64,000 bases of DNA from Ectothiorhodospiraceae bacterium (GCA_003565775.1 PXAT01000185.1:20425-84424), one strand, 5' to 3'; positions 41,141-52,076 are shown, counted from the stretch's first letter. A program made the numbers and translations. Notes: generated by a model not told the origin, from the sequence alone.

Positions 41141-41242
41141 CATTTTTTTGGCGACGATTGTGGGTTTGGGTGACCCTTTGCGAGAGCCCCCGCAGACGTC
41201 GTTAAAAATAACAAATGATCGGTTTTTCAAGGGGTCAGCCAA

Positions 41243-41503
41243 ATGTCCAAGGGGCAGTCTTTACAAGAGCCATTTCTCAACGCGCTGCGCAAGGAGCGGA
41301 TTCCGGTCGCCATTTATCTGGTCAACGGCATCAAGTTGCAGGGGCAGATCGAATCTTTCGATCAGTTCGTGGTGTTGTTGAAAAATACCGTGAGCCAGAT
41401 GGTCTACAAGCACGCCATCTCGACGATTGTCCCGGCGCGCAACGTCAAGCTCGCACCCGCCGAGCCGGAAAAGTCCCCCGGGCCCGATCTTGGTAACACC
41501 TGA
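41243..41503 (+). CDS. hfq: RNA chaperone Hfq
   Basis: Hfq is the hexameric Sm-like RNA chaperone that matches small RNAs to mRNAs. The 86-residue protein has [20 protein letters not shown] with the proximal-face Gln, the Sm1 loop region [20 protein letters not shown] and the Sm2 motif [11 protein letters not shown] short acidic/proline tail ends it, much shorter than the E. coli tail. AAGGGG lies 10 bases before the ATG. The 3' end overlaps the probable hflX start. Confidence 0.97.
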   Translation: MSKGQSLQEPFLNALRKERIPVAIYLVNGIKLQGQIESFDQFVVLLKNTVSQMVYKHAISTIVPARNVKLAPAEPEKSPGPDLGNT

Positions 41504-42818
41504 CAGCCGCGCCTCGGGCGCGTCCGAACTGCAGCTCTTCGATCGTCCCACCGGTGGCGAGGGAGCGCTGCTGGTTCATATCGATACCGGAGACGCGGAC
41601 GACGATCTGGCCCGCGCCGAGATCATTGCGCTGGCCGAGTCGGCCGGCGCGGATATTCGCGACATCATCAGCGTCTCTCGCCGGCGCCCGGATCCGCGCA
41701 CCTTCGTCGGTAGCGGCAAGGTCGAGGAACTGGCGGCGCTGGTGGCCAGTCACGAGGCTGCCCTGGTGATCGTCAACCATGCGCTCTCGCCCAGTCAGGA
41801 ACGCAATCTCGAACGGGCACTGAGTTGCCAGGTCATCGACCGTACCGGACTGATCCTGGATATCTTTGCCCAGCGCGCGCGAACCCATGAAGGCAAATTG
41901 CAGGTCGAACTGGCGCAGCTGCGACATGTGGCAACGCGCCTGGTGCGCGGCTGGACCCATCTGGAGCGACAGAAAGGCGGCATCGGCATGCGCGGGCCGG
42001 GCGAGACCCAGCTCGAGACCGACCGCCGACTGCTCGGGATCCGGATCAAGCAGCTGGAACGGCGTCTGGCGCGAGTGCGTCAGCAGCGCGCCCAGGGGCG
42101 GCAGTCCCGTCGGCGCCGGGAGTTGCCCACGGTTTCTCTCGTCGGGTATACCAATGCCGGCAAGTCCACCCTGTTCAATCGCCTGACCGAAGCCGCTGTC
42201 TATGCCGACGACCGGTTGTTCGCGACGCTGGACACGACGCTGCGGCGGCTGGAGCTGGGCAACGACGAGCCTGTGATCCTCGCGGATACCGTCGGCTTCA
42301 TCCGGGATCTGCCGCACCAGCTGGTGGCGGCATTCCGCTCGACGCTGGAAGAGGCGGCGGAATCGGACCTGCTGCTGCATGTGGTGGATGCCGGTGACGA
42401 GGGCTGGCGCGATAGTATCGCGCAGGTCGAACTCGTCCTGGAGGAAATCGGCGCCCTTGATCTGCCACGGCTGCTGGTTTTCAACAAGATTGACCAGACC
42501 GGGGCTGCTGCCGGACGCCGCACCGTGGAACCGGATGCTCGCGAAGAGGTCTGGGTATCAGCAGCCACGGGTGACGGTCTTGATGGCCTGCTCGATGCCA
42601 TTCGTGAATCGGTCGGCGAGGACCGGCTTTACGGCACCGTCTGCCTGGCCCCGGAAGAGGGGCGGCTGCGCGCGCGCCTGTACGAGCTGGGTGCCGTGGT
42701 CGCGGAACGGCCGCAGGATGACGGGCAGATTGCCATGGAGCTTGCGGTGAAGCGTCGGGACTATCAGCAGCTGGTCAAGCGCGACGGACTTCGTGCCGAT
42801 CTTCTGCCCGCAGCCTAG
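41490..42818 (+). CDS. hflX: Ribosome-associated GTPase HflX
   Basis: HflX binds the 50S subunit and splits stalled ribosomes. The 442-residue protein has the N-terminal domain ([34 protein letters not shown]), the glycine-rich linker [19 protein letters not shown], and the G domain with G1 [10 protein letters not shown]3 DTVGF and G4 NKID. The start is uncertain: no ATG precedes the conserved N-terminus, and I prefer the TTG at 41490 (14 bp inside hfq) over a TTG at 41427. The hfq-hflX-hflK-hflC order is classic. Confidence 0.92.
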   Translation: MVTPDSRASGASELQLFDRPTGGEGALLVHIDTGDADDDLARAEIIALAESAGADIRDIISVSRRRPDPRTFVGSGKVEELAALVASHEAALVIVNHALSPSQERNLERALSCQVIDRTGLILDIFAQRARTHEGKLQVELAQLRHVATRLVRGWTHLERQKGGIGMRGPGETQLETDRRLLGIRIKQLERRLARVRQQRAQGRQSRRRRELPTVSLVGYTNAGKSTLFNRLTEAAVYADDRLFATLDTTLRRLELGNDEPVILADTVGFIRDLPHQLVAAFRSTLEEAAESDLLLHVVDAGDEGWRDSIAQVELVLEEIGALDLPRLLVFNKIDQTGAAAGRRTVEPDAREEVWVSAATGDGLDGLLDAIRESVGEDRLYGTVCLAPEEGRLRARLYELGAVVAERPQDDGQIAMELAVKRRDYQQLVKRDGLRADLLPAA

Positions 42819-42878
42819 ACCCGCTTCCCGGGTCGCATCAGGGTGGCGTCAGCGGTGGAACGGTTTGCGCCGATCGTC

Positions 42879-42908
42879 TTGTCCATGGCTTGCCACGACG
42901 GCTACAAT
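42879..42908 (+). promoter_or_regulatory. Candidate sigma-70 promoter for hflK-hflC
   Basis: TTGTCC (42879-42884), an 18-bp spacer and TACAAT (42903-42908) lie in the 307-bp gap between hflX and hflK. It would leave a 5' leader of about 210 nt containing small GC-rich hairpins (for example CGCCCGTAACGGGGCG). I see no gene in the gap. Confidence 0.45.
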
Positions 42909-43125
42909 GCTCGGGTTGGCGTCTGCGGAATTCGCCATGCCCTGTCAGAACGCGATGTCGCATCGCTGGAGTTGAAGGTTGATCCGGTCCCACCGGACGA
43001 ATGCGCCCGTAACGGGGCGTGTTCGCAAGTCGAAACGCCCACCCGTCCAAGTAACGCATGCCGACCCGCCAGGGCGGCGGCCGCACGACGACCGGGCCGC
43101 TGAGTTGTGAATAACGGAGAACACT

Positions 43126-44370
43126 ATGTCCTGGAATGAGCCCGGTCGCGGCAACCGCGATCCCTGGGGAAGCTCCGGCAATCAAGGGCCGCCGGATCTC
43201 GACGAGGTGGTCAAGAAGCTGCGCGGGAAATTCGGTGGCCTGTTCGGCGGTCGCGGTAATGGCGACGGCGGCGGTAACGGAGCCGATGGCGGTGACGGCG
43301 GCGGCTCGTCCGGCCTGGGCGGCGCCGGCATCGGCATCATTGTCGGGATCGTGGGCCTGGTCTGGCTGGCCTCCGGCATTTACATCATCGACGAAGGTTT
43401 CCGCGGTGTGGAGCTGCGTTTCGGCGCCTACACGCGAACCACGACCCCGGGGCCGCACTGGCACCCGCCGTATCCGATCGGTTCGGTGGAGCGGGTCAAT
43501 ACCGAGCAGCGCCGGGTGGCGGAAATCGGCTATCAGAGCGTGTCCGGTGACCGTACCCAGAAGGTCGCCCGGGAAGCGCTGATGCTGACCCAGGACGAGA
43601 ACATCGTCGATGTGCGCCTGGCGGTGCAGTACCAGGTCAGCGATCCGCGCGCCTATCGATTCAATTTCCGCGACCCCGACAACTCCCTCAAGCAGGTGGC
43701 CGAGAGTGCACTGCGTGAGGTGGTCGGCAAGCGCCGGCTGGATTTCGTGCTGACCGAAGGCCGTACCGAAGTTGCCGAAGAGACCCGCCGGGTGATCAGC
43801 GAGACCCTGGACCGTTACGAAGCCGGCCTGATCGTGGTCAGCGTCGACATTCAGGACGTGCAGCCGCCGGAACAGGTCCAGAGCGCGTTCGAAGACGCGA
43901 TCATGGCGCGCGAGGACGAGCAGCGGAAGATCAACCAGGCGAACGCCTATCGCAACGAAATCCTGCCACGGGCGCAGGGTGAAGCGGCACGCATTCGCGA
44001 GGAGGCCGAGGGCTACCGGCAGCAGGTGGTGGCTCTGGCCGAGGGTGAAAGTGCCCGCTTCATGGCGCTGTTGCAGGAATATGACCGGTCGCCCGAAGTC
44101 ACCCGTGAGCGTCTCTATCTGGATGCCATGGCCGAGATCCTCGGTCGCAGCAGCAAGGTCCTGATCGACTCGTCGGCCGGAGACCCGCTGCTTTATCTGC
44201 CGCTGGATCGCCTGCGTGACGGACGCTCGGGTGCCAGCAACGACGGCGCGAGCAACGACAGCCTTGACCGTGATGTCCTCAACCGGCGCCTCGGCACCGG
44301 TGTGAGCGATTCGTCCAGCCGTGCCGGCGACCGTGGCCGCGGCGATCTGCGCAGCAGGGGGAGTAACTGA
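43126..44370 (+). CDS. hflK: HflK, subunit of the FtsH-modulating HflKC complex
   Basis: HflK is a band-7/SPFH membrane protein that with HflC forms a cage around FtsH. The 414-residue protein has a glycine-rich N-terminal region (RGNGDGGGNGADGGDGGG at about 44-61), one membrane helix (about 68-87, GIGIIVGIVGLVWLASGIYI), the SPFH domain (about 90-265), a charged coiled coil (QGEAARIREEAEGYRQQ) and a low-complexity Ser/Asn/Asp/Arg tail. The ATG at 43126 follows ACGGAGA. The stop overlaps the hflC ATG by one base (TGATG). Confidence 0.95.
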   Translation: MSWNEPGRGNRDPWGSSGNQGPPDLDEVVKKLRGKFGGLFGGRGNGDGGGNGADGGDGGGSSGLGGAGIGIIVGIVGLVWLASGIYIIDEGFRGVELRFGAYTRTTTPGPHWHPPYPIGSVERVNTEQRRVAEIGYQSVSGDRTQKVAREALMLTQDENIVDVRLAVQYQVSDPRAYRFNFRDPDNSLKQVAESALREVVGKRRLDFVLTEGRTEVAEETRRVISETLDRYEAGLIVVSVDIQDVQPPEQVQSAFEDAIMAREDEQRKINQANAYRNEILPRAQGEAARIREEAEGYRQQVVALAEGESARFMALLQEYDRSPEVTRERLYLDAMAEILGRSSKVLIDSSAGDPLLYLPLDRLRDGRSGASNDGASNDSLDRDVLNRRLGTGVSDSSSRAGDRGRGDLRSRGSN

Positions 44371-45245
44371 TGACGCCGTTCAAGTCACTTATCTCGGCCA
44401 TCGTCGTCGGTGCGCTGGTGCTGATCTATTTCTCGGTCTTTCAGGTGCATGAGGCCGAGCGGGCGCTGAAGTTCCGGCTCGGTGAAATCGTGCGTGCCGA
44501 CTACGAGCCCGGTCTCCACTTCAAGATGCCGTTCGTCAATAACGTGCGCAAGTTCGATGCCCGGGTGCAGACCCTGGATGCGGAACCGGAGCGTTATCTG
44601 ACCGGCGAGTTGAAGAACCTGATCGTCGATGCCTTCGTCAAATGGCGCATCAGCGACGTGCGCCAGTTCTACACCACGGTCCGCGGCGACGTGAACCAGG
44701 CCAACATGCGTCTCAACGAGCACGTCAAGGACACGCTGCGCAGCGAGTTCGGTCGGCGTGACGTCCAGGACGTGATCTCCGGTGAACGGACGCAGATCAT
44801 GGATATCCTGCGCGAACGCGGTAACGAGTTCGCCGAAGGCCTTGGTATCGAGGTGGTTGATGTGCGCCTGAAGCGCGTCGATCTGCCGCCGAACGTCAGC
44901 GAGTCGGTGTTCGCGCGCATGAATGCCGAGCGTGAGCGGGTGGCCCGTGACATTCGAGCGCGTGGTGACGAGGCGTCGGAGCGGATTCGGGCGGATGCCG
45001 ATCGGCAGCGCACCGTGATCGTGGCCGAAGCCAACCGCGACAGCGAGGAATTGCGCGGTGAGGGTGATGCCCGTGCCACCGAGATCTACGCGTCGGCATT
45101 CAATCGGGACCGTGAGTTCTTCGGCTTCGTCCGCAGCTTGCGCTCCTACGAAAATGCGTTCCGTGGTGAGGATGATGTGCTGGTGCTGTCACCGGATACC
45201 CACTTCTTCCGCTACTTCGAGAACAGCGAGCTGCAGGAGGACTGA
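44370..45245 (+). CDS. hflC: HflC, subunit of the FtsH-modulating HflKC complex
   Basis: HflC is the partner of HflK. The 291-residue protein has an N-terminal membrane anchor (about 4-22), an SPFH domain (AERALKFRLGEIVRADYEPG onward) and the coiled-coil segment ERVARDIRARGDEASERIRA before the C-terminal FGFVRSLRSYENAF. It is shorter than E. coli HflC (334). A strong intrinsic terminator follows 35 bp after its stop. Confidence 0.95.
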   Translation: MTPFKSLISAIVVGALVLIYFSVFQVHEAERALKFRLGEIVRADYEPGLHFKMPFVNNVRKFDARVQTLDAEPERYLTGELKNLIVDAFVKWRISDVRQFYTTVRGDVNQANMRLNEHVKDTLRSEFGRRDVQDVISGERTQIMDILRERGNEFAEGLGIEVVDVRLKRVDLPPNVSESVFARMNAERERVARDIRARGDEASERIRADADRQRTVIVAEANRDSEELRGEGDARATEIYASAFNRDREFFGFVRSLRSYENAFRGEDDVLVLSPDTHFFRYFENSELQED

Positions 45246-45280
45246 ACCCCGGCGTTGCCGGTGGATGCAGTCCCTCGCAC

Positions 45281-45312
45281 AGCCGGGCGGCGTGAACCGC
45301 CCGGCTTTTTTG
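45281..45312 (+). terminator. Strong intrinsic terminator after hflC
   Basis: AGCCGGGCGG (45281-45290) and CCGCCCGGCT (45297-45306) pair perfectly over a 6-base loop and are followed by a run of T (CTTTTTTGT). It lies upstream of the DUF2065 gene, whose ribosome-binding site starts only 2-3 bases after the T-run. Confidence 0.9.
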
Positions 45313-45322
45313 TGGAGGCGGG

Positions 45323-45517
45323 ATGATGTCCTGGGAGTTGTTGCTGACGGCGCTCGGCCTGATGCTGGTGCTCGAGGGTATCAGTCCGTTTCTGGGTCCC
45401 GGTCGCTTTCGCGAGATGCTGTTGCAGGTGTCGCGGTTGGACGATCGTACGCTGCGAATAGCGGGATTCTGTGCCATGCTCGGCGGCCTTCTGTTGGTGT
45501 ATCTTGGGAAACACTAA
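45323..45517 (+). CDS. DUF2065 family small membrane protein
   Basis: The 64-residue protein has two hydrophobic segments (about 4-20 and 46-61), with EGISPFLGPGRFREMLLQVS between them as in the DUF2065 family that usually sits between hflC and hisZ/purA. GGAGGCGGG precedes the ATG pair at 45323/45326. The last three codons and the stop (GGG AAA CAC TAA) are the terminal bases of repeat copy B, so the native C-terminus may have been altered by insertion. Function is unknown. Confidence 0.82.
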   Translation: MMSWELLLTALGLMLVLEGISPFLGPGRFREMLLQVSRLDDRTLRIAGFCAMLGGLLLVYLGKH

Positions 45518-45777
45518 TCTATTCCCACGCCTGCGTTGGAGTCCGCATTTTTTCCGAGGCAAGGCGCGCTGCGCCGTACCGCAGTCATTCTGCGGTCAAG
45601 CAGCGCAACGCTGCGGTCGGGAAAAATGCGGCCCGACCCGAAGGGCCCGGCCGGTTTTGGCCCCTGGCTGTGTTGCGCCACCGGCTCGGTGGCGACGGCT
45701 ACCGAGCGAGCACCGCGCCTTGCCAGATGACCAAAACCGGTCTCGGGCGCAGACGCGAGAATAGATCAGTGTTTCCC
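45506..45777 (-). repeat. Dispersed MITE-like repeat, copy B (272 bp, long form)
   Basis: The ends are inverted repeats: GGGAAACACTAATCTATTC at the left and, read on the other strand, GGGAAACACTGATCTATTC at the right (18 of 19 identical). It contains both the core (CGCATTTTTTCCGAGGCAAG, CAGTCATTCTGCGGTCAAGC) and the central module (GGGCCCGGCCGGTTTTGGCC). Orientation is opposite to copies A, C and E. It lies between DUF2065, whose stop it supplies, and hisZ, starting 23 bp later, and so splits a normally continuous gene series. Confidence 0.9.
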
Positions 45778-45800
45778 TGGGCAGGGCTTGAGGACGAAGC

Positions 45801-47000
45801 ATGAAGGAAGTGGATTTTTCCAGGGATGATCGCTGGCTGCTGCCGGAGGCGGTGGACGAGGTCCTGCCGCCGGAGGCGGCCCGGCTCGAGGCCCTGAGGC
45901 GCCAGATTCTCGATACCTACCGCGGCTGGGGCTATGAACTGGTCATCACGCCGTTGATCGAGTTTGTCGATTCGCTGCTGGTCGGTACGGCCCATGATCT
46001 CGATCTGCAGACCTTTCGCCTGACCGATCAGCTCAGCGGTCGCATGATGGGTATCCGAGCCGACATGACACCGCAGGCGGCGCGCATCGATGCGCACCAG
46101 TTACGCCGCGATGTGGTCACCCGGCTGTGTTATCTCGGTACCGTACTCAACACGCGGCCCGAGGGCGCCGGACATTCCCGCAATCCGGTGCAACTCGGTG
46201 CCGAAATCTATGGCCATGCCGGCGTCGAGAGTGATGTCGAGATCATCGCGCTGATGCTCGAGACGCTGGATCTCGTGGGCTTGCGCGAAGCCAGTCTCGA
46301 CCTCGGACACGTCGGCATTTTCCGGGCTCTGGCGCACGAAGCGGGACTGAATGCGACGCAGGAGTCGCGGCTGTTCGACGTGCTGCAGCGCAAGGCGACG
46401 CGGGAACTGCAGGAACTGATGCAGGATGTCGACGACACGCCGTCACGGGAACGGCTCGCGGCCCTGATCGGATTGAACGGCGGCATCGAGGTGCTGGACG
46501 AGGCCGCCGTGCGACTCGAAGGCGCGGCCGAGCCGGCGCAGGCCGCGCTGCGGCGTCTGGGTGACCTGGTCGCGGCATTGCAGCGGCGGGTGCCGGAGGT
46601 CACGCTGCACGTGGATCTGGCAGAGCTCACCGGGTATCGCTTTCACAACGGCGTCGTGTTCGCGGCCTACACGGCCGGTCACGGCAAGGCGCTGGCGCGC
46701 GGCGGGCGCTACGACGGTATCGGCGAGGCCTTCGGCCGGGCGCGTCCGGCGACCGGTTTCAGTACCGACCTGAAGGCGCTGGTCAGCGCCGGCGGTCTGG
46801 CCCAGGCGCCGCCGCCGGAGGACGGCATTCTCGCGCCATGGTCGGATGATCCGGCGCTGCTGAGTCGCGTGCGCGAGTTGCGTCAGGCCGGCGAACGGGT
46901 AGTTACGGCGATGCCGGGACGGGATGACAGTGCCCGGGCGCTGGGTTGTGATCGCGTGTTGCGTTCCGCTCCCGGGGGGTGGCAGCTCGAGCAGGCGTGA
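45801..47000 (+). CDS. hisZ: ATP phosphoribosyltransferase regulatory subunit HisZ
   Basis: HisZ is a catalytically inactive HisRS paralogue that assembles with the short HisG and confers histidine feedback. The 399-residue protein has the class II fold, with the start DDRWLLPEAVDEVLPPEAAR, TPLIEFVDSLL, QTFRLTDQLSGRMMGIRADM and TPQAARI. The late motif appears as ARGGRYDGIGEAFGRARPAT. Its presence predicts a short-form hisG elsewhere in the genome. The ATG at 45801 follows TTGAGGACGAAG. The order hflC-DUF2065-hisZ-purA is typical. Confidence 0.93.
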   Translation: MKEVDFSRDDRWLLPEAVDEVLPPEAARLEALRRQILDTYRGWGYELVITPLIEFVDSLLVGTAHDLDLQTFRLTDQLSGRMMGIRADMTPQAARIDAHQLRRDVVTRLCYLGTVLNTRPEGAGHSRNPVQLGAEIYGHAGVESDVEIIALMLETLDLVGLREASLDLGHVGIFRALAHEAGLNATQESRLFDVLQRKATRELQELMQDVDDTPSRERLAALIGLNGGIEVLDEAAVRLEGAAEPAQAALRRLGDLVAALQRRVPEVTLHVDLAELTGYRFHNGVVFAAYTAGHGKALARGGRYDGIGEAFGRARPATGFSTDLKALVSAGGLAQAPPPEDGILAPWSDDPALLSRVRELRQAGERVVTAMPGRDDSARALGCDRVLRSAPGGWQLEQA

Positions 47001-48374
<1,374 letters not shown>

Positions 48375-48416
48375 GGTTGCCACGGCGACGACAACCTGAT
48401 TCGCGGGCCTGAAACG

Positions 48417-48450
48417 AAAAAAGCGAACCAGCCGGTTCGCCTTTTTTCTT
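48417..48450. terminator. Bidirectional intrinsic terminator between purA and tRNA-Leu(CAG)
   Basis: GCGAACC (48423-48429) and GGTTCGC (48434-48440) form the stem. It is flanked by AAAAAA on the left and CTTTTTTCTT on the right, so it can terminate purA on the plus strand and the tRNA gene on the minus strand. Confidence 0.85.
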
Positions 48451-48455
48451 CAATG

Positions 48456-48542
48456 TGGTGCCCAGGAGAGGACTTGAACCTCCACGGGGTTGCCCCCACT
48501 AGCACCTGAAGCTAGCGCGTCTACCAATTCCGCCACCTGGGC
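48456..48542 (-). tRNA. tRNA-Leu (anticodon CAG)
   Basis: The 87-nt class II tRNA with encoded CCA has the acceptor stem GCCCAGG/CCTGGGC, a D arm with TGGTAGACGCG, anticodon stem-loop CTAGC-TTCAGGT-GCTAG (CAG at 48508-48506), a long variable arm (TGGGGGCAACCCCGT) and T-loop GTTCAAGTC. It stands alone between the purA terminator and repeat copy C. It decodes CUG, the likely dominant Leu codon at this GC content. Confidence 0.97.
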
Positions 48543-48685
48543 TTCGCGTCCCACCGGGATGCGACAGGTGGCGAACTTTACTGGCGGCTCCTCACGCTGT
48601 CAATAACTGCTACGGGCCATCACGATTGCATGCCCGCTGCATTCGCGTATGCTCGCGCACCACTGCAATATTTTCGAATAGTCAA

Positions 48686-48955
48686 GGGAAGCACGGATCG
48701 ATTTTCGTGCCTGCGCCCGAAACCGGTGCAGCCCGGCGGGCAGGGCGCGTGCCGATTCGGTAGCCGAGAGACCGGGTCAGTGACGCATCGCCGCCAGGGG
48801 CCTAAACCGCCCGGAGCCTCCGGCCAGGGCCGGTCTCCCCCGGATTGCGGTATTGCTCTGCCTGACCGCAAAATGAGTGTGGCGCTGCACAACGCGCCTG
48901 CCTTCGAAAAAAATGCGGACGCCGACGCCGGCGTGCGAATCAATCAGCGTTTCTC
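48686..48955 (+). repeat. Dispersed MITE-like repeat, copy C (about 270 bp, long form)
   Basis: The left end GGGAAGCACGGATCGATTTT and CTGCGCCCGAAACCGG lead into a central module (CCAGGGGCCTAAACCGCCCG) and the right half (CCTGACCGCAAAATGAGTGT, AAAAAAATGCGGACGCCGAC, CGAATCAATCAGCGTTTCTC). Terminal inverted repeats are recognisable but more diverged than in copies A and B. It ends 19 bp before the rnr ATG. The rnr reading frame stays open through it, an annotation trap. The remainder of the tRNA-rnr gap shows no gene. Confidence 0.85.
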
Positions 48956-48974
48956 AAGGAGAAAACCCGGACCC

Positions 48975-51302
48975 ATGGCAAAGACTGACAAGCGACTCGA
49001 CCCGACCGAGGACCCGCATCGCGCGCGCGAAGCGGAGAAATACGAGCGCCCGGTTCCGAGTCGCGAATTCATTCTCCAGGGTCTCGAGGAGCTCGCTCAG
49101 CCACTGACGCGGGAGGAGCTGGCGAGCCATTTCGAACTGGACGACGAGGATGCCCTGGAAGGTCTGCGCCGGCGCCTGATCGCGATGGAGCGGGACGGGC
49201 AGCTGGTGCGCAACCGTCGCGGCGGCTATATCCCGGTCGACCACGAAGAGCTGATTCGCGGGCGCATCATCGGCCATGGCGAGGGCTACGGCTGGCTGGT
49301 CCCGGATGTCGGTGGGGAACGGATTTTCCTGTCTCCCCGCGACATGCGGCGGGTGCTGAACGGCGATCGCGCGGTGGTGCAGGTCATCGGTCTCGATCCG
49401 AAGGGCCAGCCGGAGGGCAAGCTGGTCGAGGTGCTGAGTCGCGCCAATCGCACCCTGGTCGGTCGTTATTTCGTCGAGAGCGGCGTCGGATTCGTGGTGC
49501 CGCAGAATCGACGGCTGCATCTGGACGTCATCGTGCCGGAGCAGGACGCCGGCAACGCGAAACAGAACGAACTGGTCCTGGTGGAGCTGCAGCAGCAGCC
49601 GAGTCAGCGCTCCCAGCCAGTCGGTCGCGTGATGCAGGTACTCGGCGAACACATTCGCCCGGGGGAGGAAATCCGCACCGCGGCGATGACTCATGACATC
49701 CCCACGGAATGGCCGGAAGCCGTTCTCGAGGAGGTGGCCGCCATCCCGGACACCGTGCAGCCGGATGCGCTCGGCGGACGGGTGGATCTGCGCGGCGTGC
49801 CGCTGGTCACCATCGACGGTGCCGACGCCAGGGATTTCGATGACGCCCTGTATTGCGAGCCCACCGCGAACGGCTGGCGGGTGCTGGTCGCGATCGCCGA
49901 CGTCTCGTATTACGTGCGACCGGGCACGGCACTGGATCAGGAAGCCCGCGAGCGCGGCAATTCGGTGTATTTCCCGGGGCAGGTCGTGCCGATGCTGCCG
50001 GAGAAACTCTCCAACGGCCTGTGTTCGCTGAATCCGGACGTGGACCGGCTGTGCATGGTCTGCGAAATGCTGATCAGCAAGACCGGCGAGATCCGTCGTT
50101 CCCAGTTCTTCCGCGGGGTGATGCGATCGCATGCGCGCATGCTCTACGACGTCGTGGCCAAGGTTGTCGTGGACCAGGATGCGAGCCTGCGCGAGCGCTA
50201 TCATGCGGTGCTGCCGCATCTGGACAACCTGTATGCGCTGTTCGGCGTACTGCGGCAGGCCCGTGACCGTCGCGGCGCCATCGACTTCGACAGCACCGAA
50301 ACCGAAATCCTGTTCAACCCCGAGGGCGGCATCGACGCCATCGTGCCGACCGAACGCAACGATGCCCACAAGCTGGTGGAGGAATGCATGCTGGCGGCCA
50401 ACATGGCCACGGCGCGCTATCTGCGCAAGCACCGCATTCCCACCCTGTTCCGTATCCACGAGGGCCCGGACGGTGACCGGTTGGACAACCTGCGCCTGTT
50501 TCTGGCCGGGGTCGGTCTGTCGCTGGGCGGCGGGGATACGCCGGAAGCGTCGCATTACGCGCGCCTGATGGAGCAGGTCAAGAGCCGGCCGGACCGGGCG
50601 CTGATCCAGACCATCATGCTGCGCTCGCTGCAGCAGGCCGTGTATCACCCGGACAATGCCGGGCATTTCGGTCTGGCCATGGAAGAATACGCTCACTTCA
50701 CGTCACCGATCCGGCGGTATCCGGACCTGCTGGTGCATCGCGCCATCGGCCATGTCATTGATGGTGGCAAGGCGGCGGACTTCCCGATCCGCAAGGACGA
50801 GATGCTGAGCTTCGGCGAGCACTGTTCGATGACCGAGCGGCGAGCCGATGAAGCGACGCGGGACGCCGTGATGATCATGAAGTGTCACTTCATGCGCAGC
50901 CACGTCGGTGAGGAATACGACGGTGTCGTCACCGGCGTCACCGGCTTCGGCATCTTCGTGCAGCTCGACGAGGTCTACGTCGACGGGCTGGTGCACGTGA
51001 CCTCGCTGGACAATGACTTCTTCCACTTCGATCCGGTCAATCACCGACTGACCGGCGAGCGCAGCGGAGTCACCTATGCCCTGACCGACCGGGTGCGGGT
51101 GCAACTGACCAAGGTGGATCCGGACGAACGCAAGATCGACCTCGATCTGGTGGGCCGTTATGACCAGGACGCGCAATTCCATGCGGTTCAGCAGGGCGGT
51201 GAGGGTCGCCAGGACGGGCGCAAGCCCAAGCCCAAACGTGGTCCGGGCAAGGGCGGCCAGGGCAAGGGCGGCAACCGTCGGGGCGCCGGACGCCGGCGAT
51301 GA
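48975..51302 (+). CDS. rnr: Ribonuclease R
   Basis: RNase R is the 3'-5' exoribonuclease that degrades structured RNA. The 775-residue protein has an N-terminal winged-helix (EELAQPLTREELASHF), cold-shock domains, the RNB catalytic domain with DGADARDFDDALYC, EECMLAANMATARY and YAHFTSPIRRYPDLLVHRAI, a C-terminal S1 domain (VTGVTGFGIFVQLDEVYVDG) and a Lys/Arg/Gly-rich tail. The ATG at 48975 is preceded by AAGGAG at 12 bases, just downstream of repeat copy C; upstream in-frame codons are repeat DNA. The stop overlaps rlmB (ATGA). Confidence 0.96.
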   Translation: MAKTDKRLDPTEDPHRAREAEKYERPVPSREFILQGLEELAQPLTREELASHFELDDEDALEGLRRRLIAMERDGQLVRNRRGGYIPVDHEELIRGRIIGHGEGYGWLVPDVGGERIFLSPRDMRRVLNGDRAVVQVIGLDPKGQPEGKLVEVLSRANRTLVGRYFVESGVGFVVPQNRRLHLDVIVPEQDAGNAKQNELVLVELQQQPSQRSQPVGRVMQVLGEHIRPGEEIRTAAMTHDIPTEWPEAVLEEVAAIPDTVQPDALGGRVDLRGVPLVTIDGADARDFDDALYCEPTANGWRVLVAIADVSYYVRPGTALDQEARERGNSVYFPGQVVPMLPEKLSNGLCSLNPDVDRLCMVCEMLISKTGEIRRSQFFRGVMRSHARMLYDVVAKVVVDQDASLRERYHAVLPHLDNLYALFGVLRQARDRRGAIDFDSTETEILFNPEGGIDAIVPTERNDAHKLVEECMLAANMATARYLRKHRIPTLFRIHEGPDGDRLDNLRLFLAGVGLSLGGGDTPEASHYARLMEQVKSRPDRALIQTIMLRSLQQAVYHPDNAGHFGLAMEEYAHFTSPIRRYPDLLVHRAIGHVIDGGKAADFPIRKDEMLSFGEHCSMTERRADEATRDAVMIMKCHFMRSHVGEEYDGVVTGVTGFGIFVQLDEVYVDGLVHVTSLDNDFFHFDPVNHRLTGERSGVTYALTDRVRVQLTKVDPDERKIDLDLVGRYDQDAQFHAVQQGGEGRQDGRKPKPKRGPGKGGQGKGGNRRGAGRRR

Positions 51303-52045
51303 CGCAGAGCCCGAATCGAGTGCATGGCCTGCATGCGGTGCAGGCCGTGCTGGCGCGGGACGACGCCGCGGTCAACGCGGTCTGGGTCGAACAGGGTCGC
51401 CGCGACCAGCGCATGCAGGCGATTCTCGAGCACTGCGCCCGACGCGGGCTGACCGTGCAACGGGTGGATCGGCGCGAACTGGATCGTCTCAGTGATGGCG
51501 CCGCGCATCAGGGCGTGGTTATCGACTGCCCGCCACTGGCGCCGGGCGACGAGGGCACGCTGGACCGTCTGCTGGACGATCTGGTGGAGACGCCGTTCCT
51601 GCTGGTGCTGGATCAGGTTCAGGATCCCCACAACCTGGGCGCCTGTCTGCGCACCGCCGATGCGGTGGGGGTGCAGGCCGTGATCGTGCCCAGGGATCGC
51701 GCGGCGAGTCTGACGCCGGTGGTGCACAAGGTGGCCAGCGGTGCCACGCGCAGCGTACCGCTGATTCAGGTAACCAATCTGTCGCGCACGTTGGAACATC
51801 TCAAACAGCGCGGTATCTGGCTGGTCGGTGCAGCCGGCGAGGCCGACACCGGGCTCCATGCGATGGATTTCACCGGGCCCCTGGCGGTGGTGATGGGGGC
51901 CGAAGGCAGTGGCCTGCGGCGCCTGACCCGGGAACGCTGCGACCACCTCGTCCACATTCCGATGGTCGGGGCGGTCGAGAGTCTGAACGTCTCGGTCGCG
52001 GCCGGGGGGATGCTGTTCGAGGCATTGCGTCAGCGTCAACAGTAA
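51299..52045 (+). CDS. rlmB: 23S rRNA (guanosine-2'-O)-methyltransferase RlmB
   Basis: RlmB is the SPOUT methyltransferase for G2251 in 23S rRNA. The 248-residue protein has the N-terminal substrate-binding domain ([14 protein letters not shown]) and the SpoU domain with motif 1 [19 protein letters not shown], motif 2 [14 protein letters not shown] and motif 3 [20 protein letters not shown]. Coupling to rnr by a 4-bp overlap is conserved in gammaproteobacteria. Confidence 0.97.
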   Translation: MTQSPNRVHGLHAVQAVLARDDAAVNAVWVEQGRRDQRMQAILEHCARRGLTVQRVDRRELDRLSDGAAHQGVVIDCPPLAPGDEGTLDRLLDDLVETPFLLVLDQVQDPHNLGACLRTADAVGVQAVIVPRDRAASLTPVVHKVASGATRSVPLIQVTNLSRTLEHLKQRGIWLVGAAGEADTGLHAMDFTGPLAVVMGAEGSGLRRLTRERCDHLVHIPMVGAVESLNVSVAAGGMLFEALRQRQQ

Positions 52046-52076
52046 ACCGTTGCTTTTTCTCGATCGTTCCTTGGCT

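Noticed and set aside
42843..43103. Open frame in the hflX-hflK gap
   Set aside because: No Shine-Dalgarno, noise-like composition, and it overlaps a good promoter candidate.
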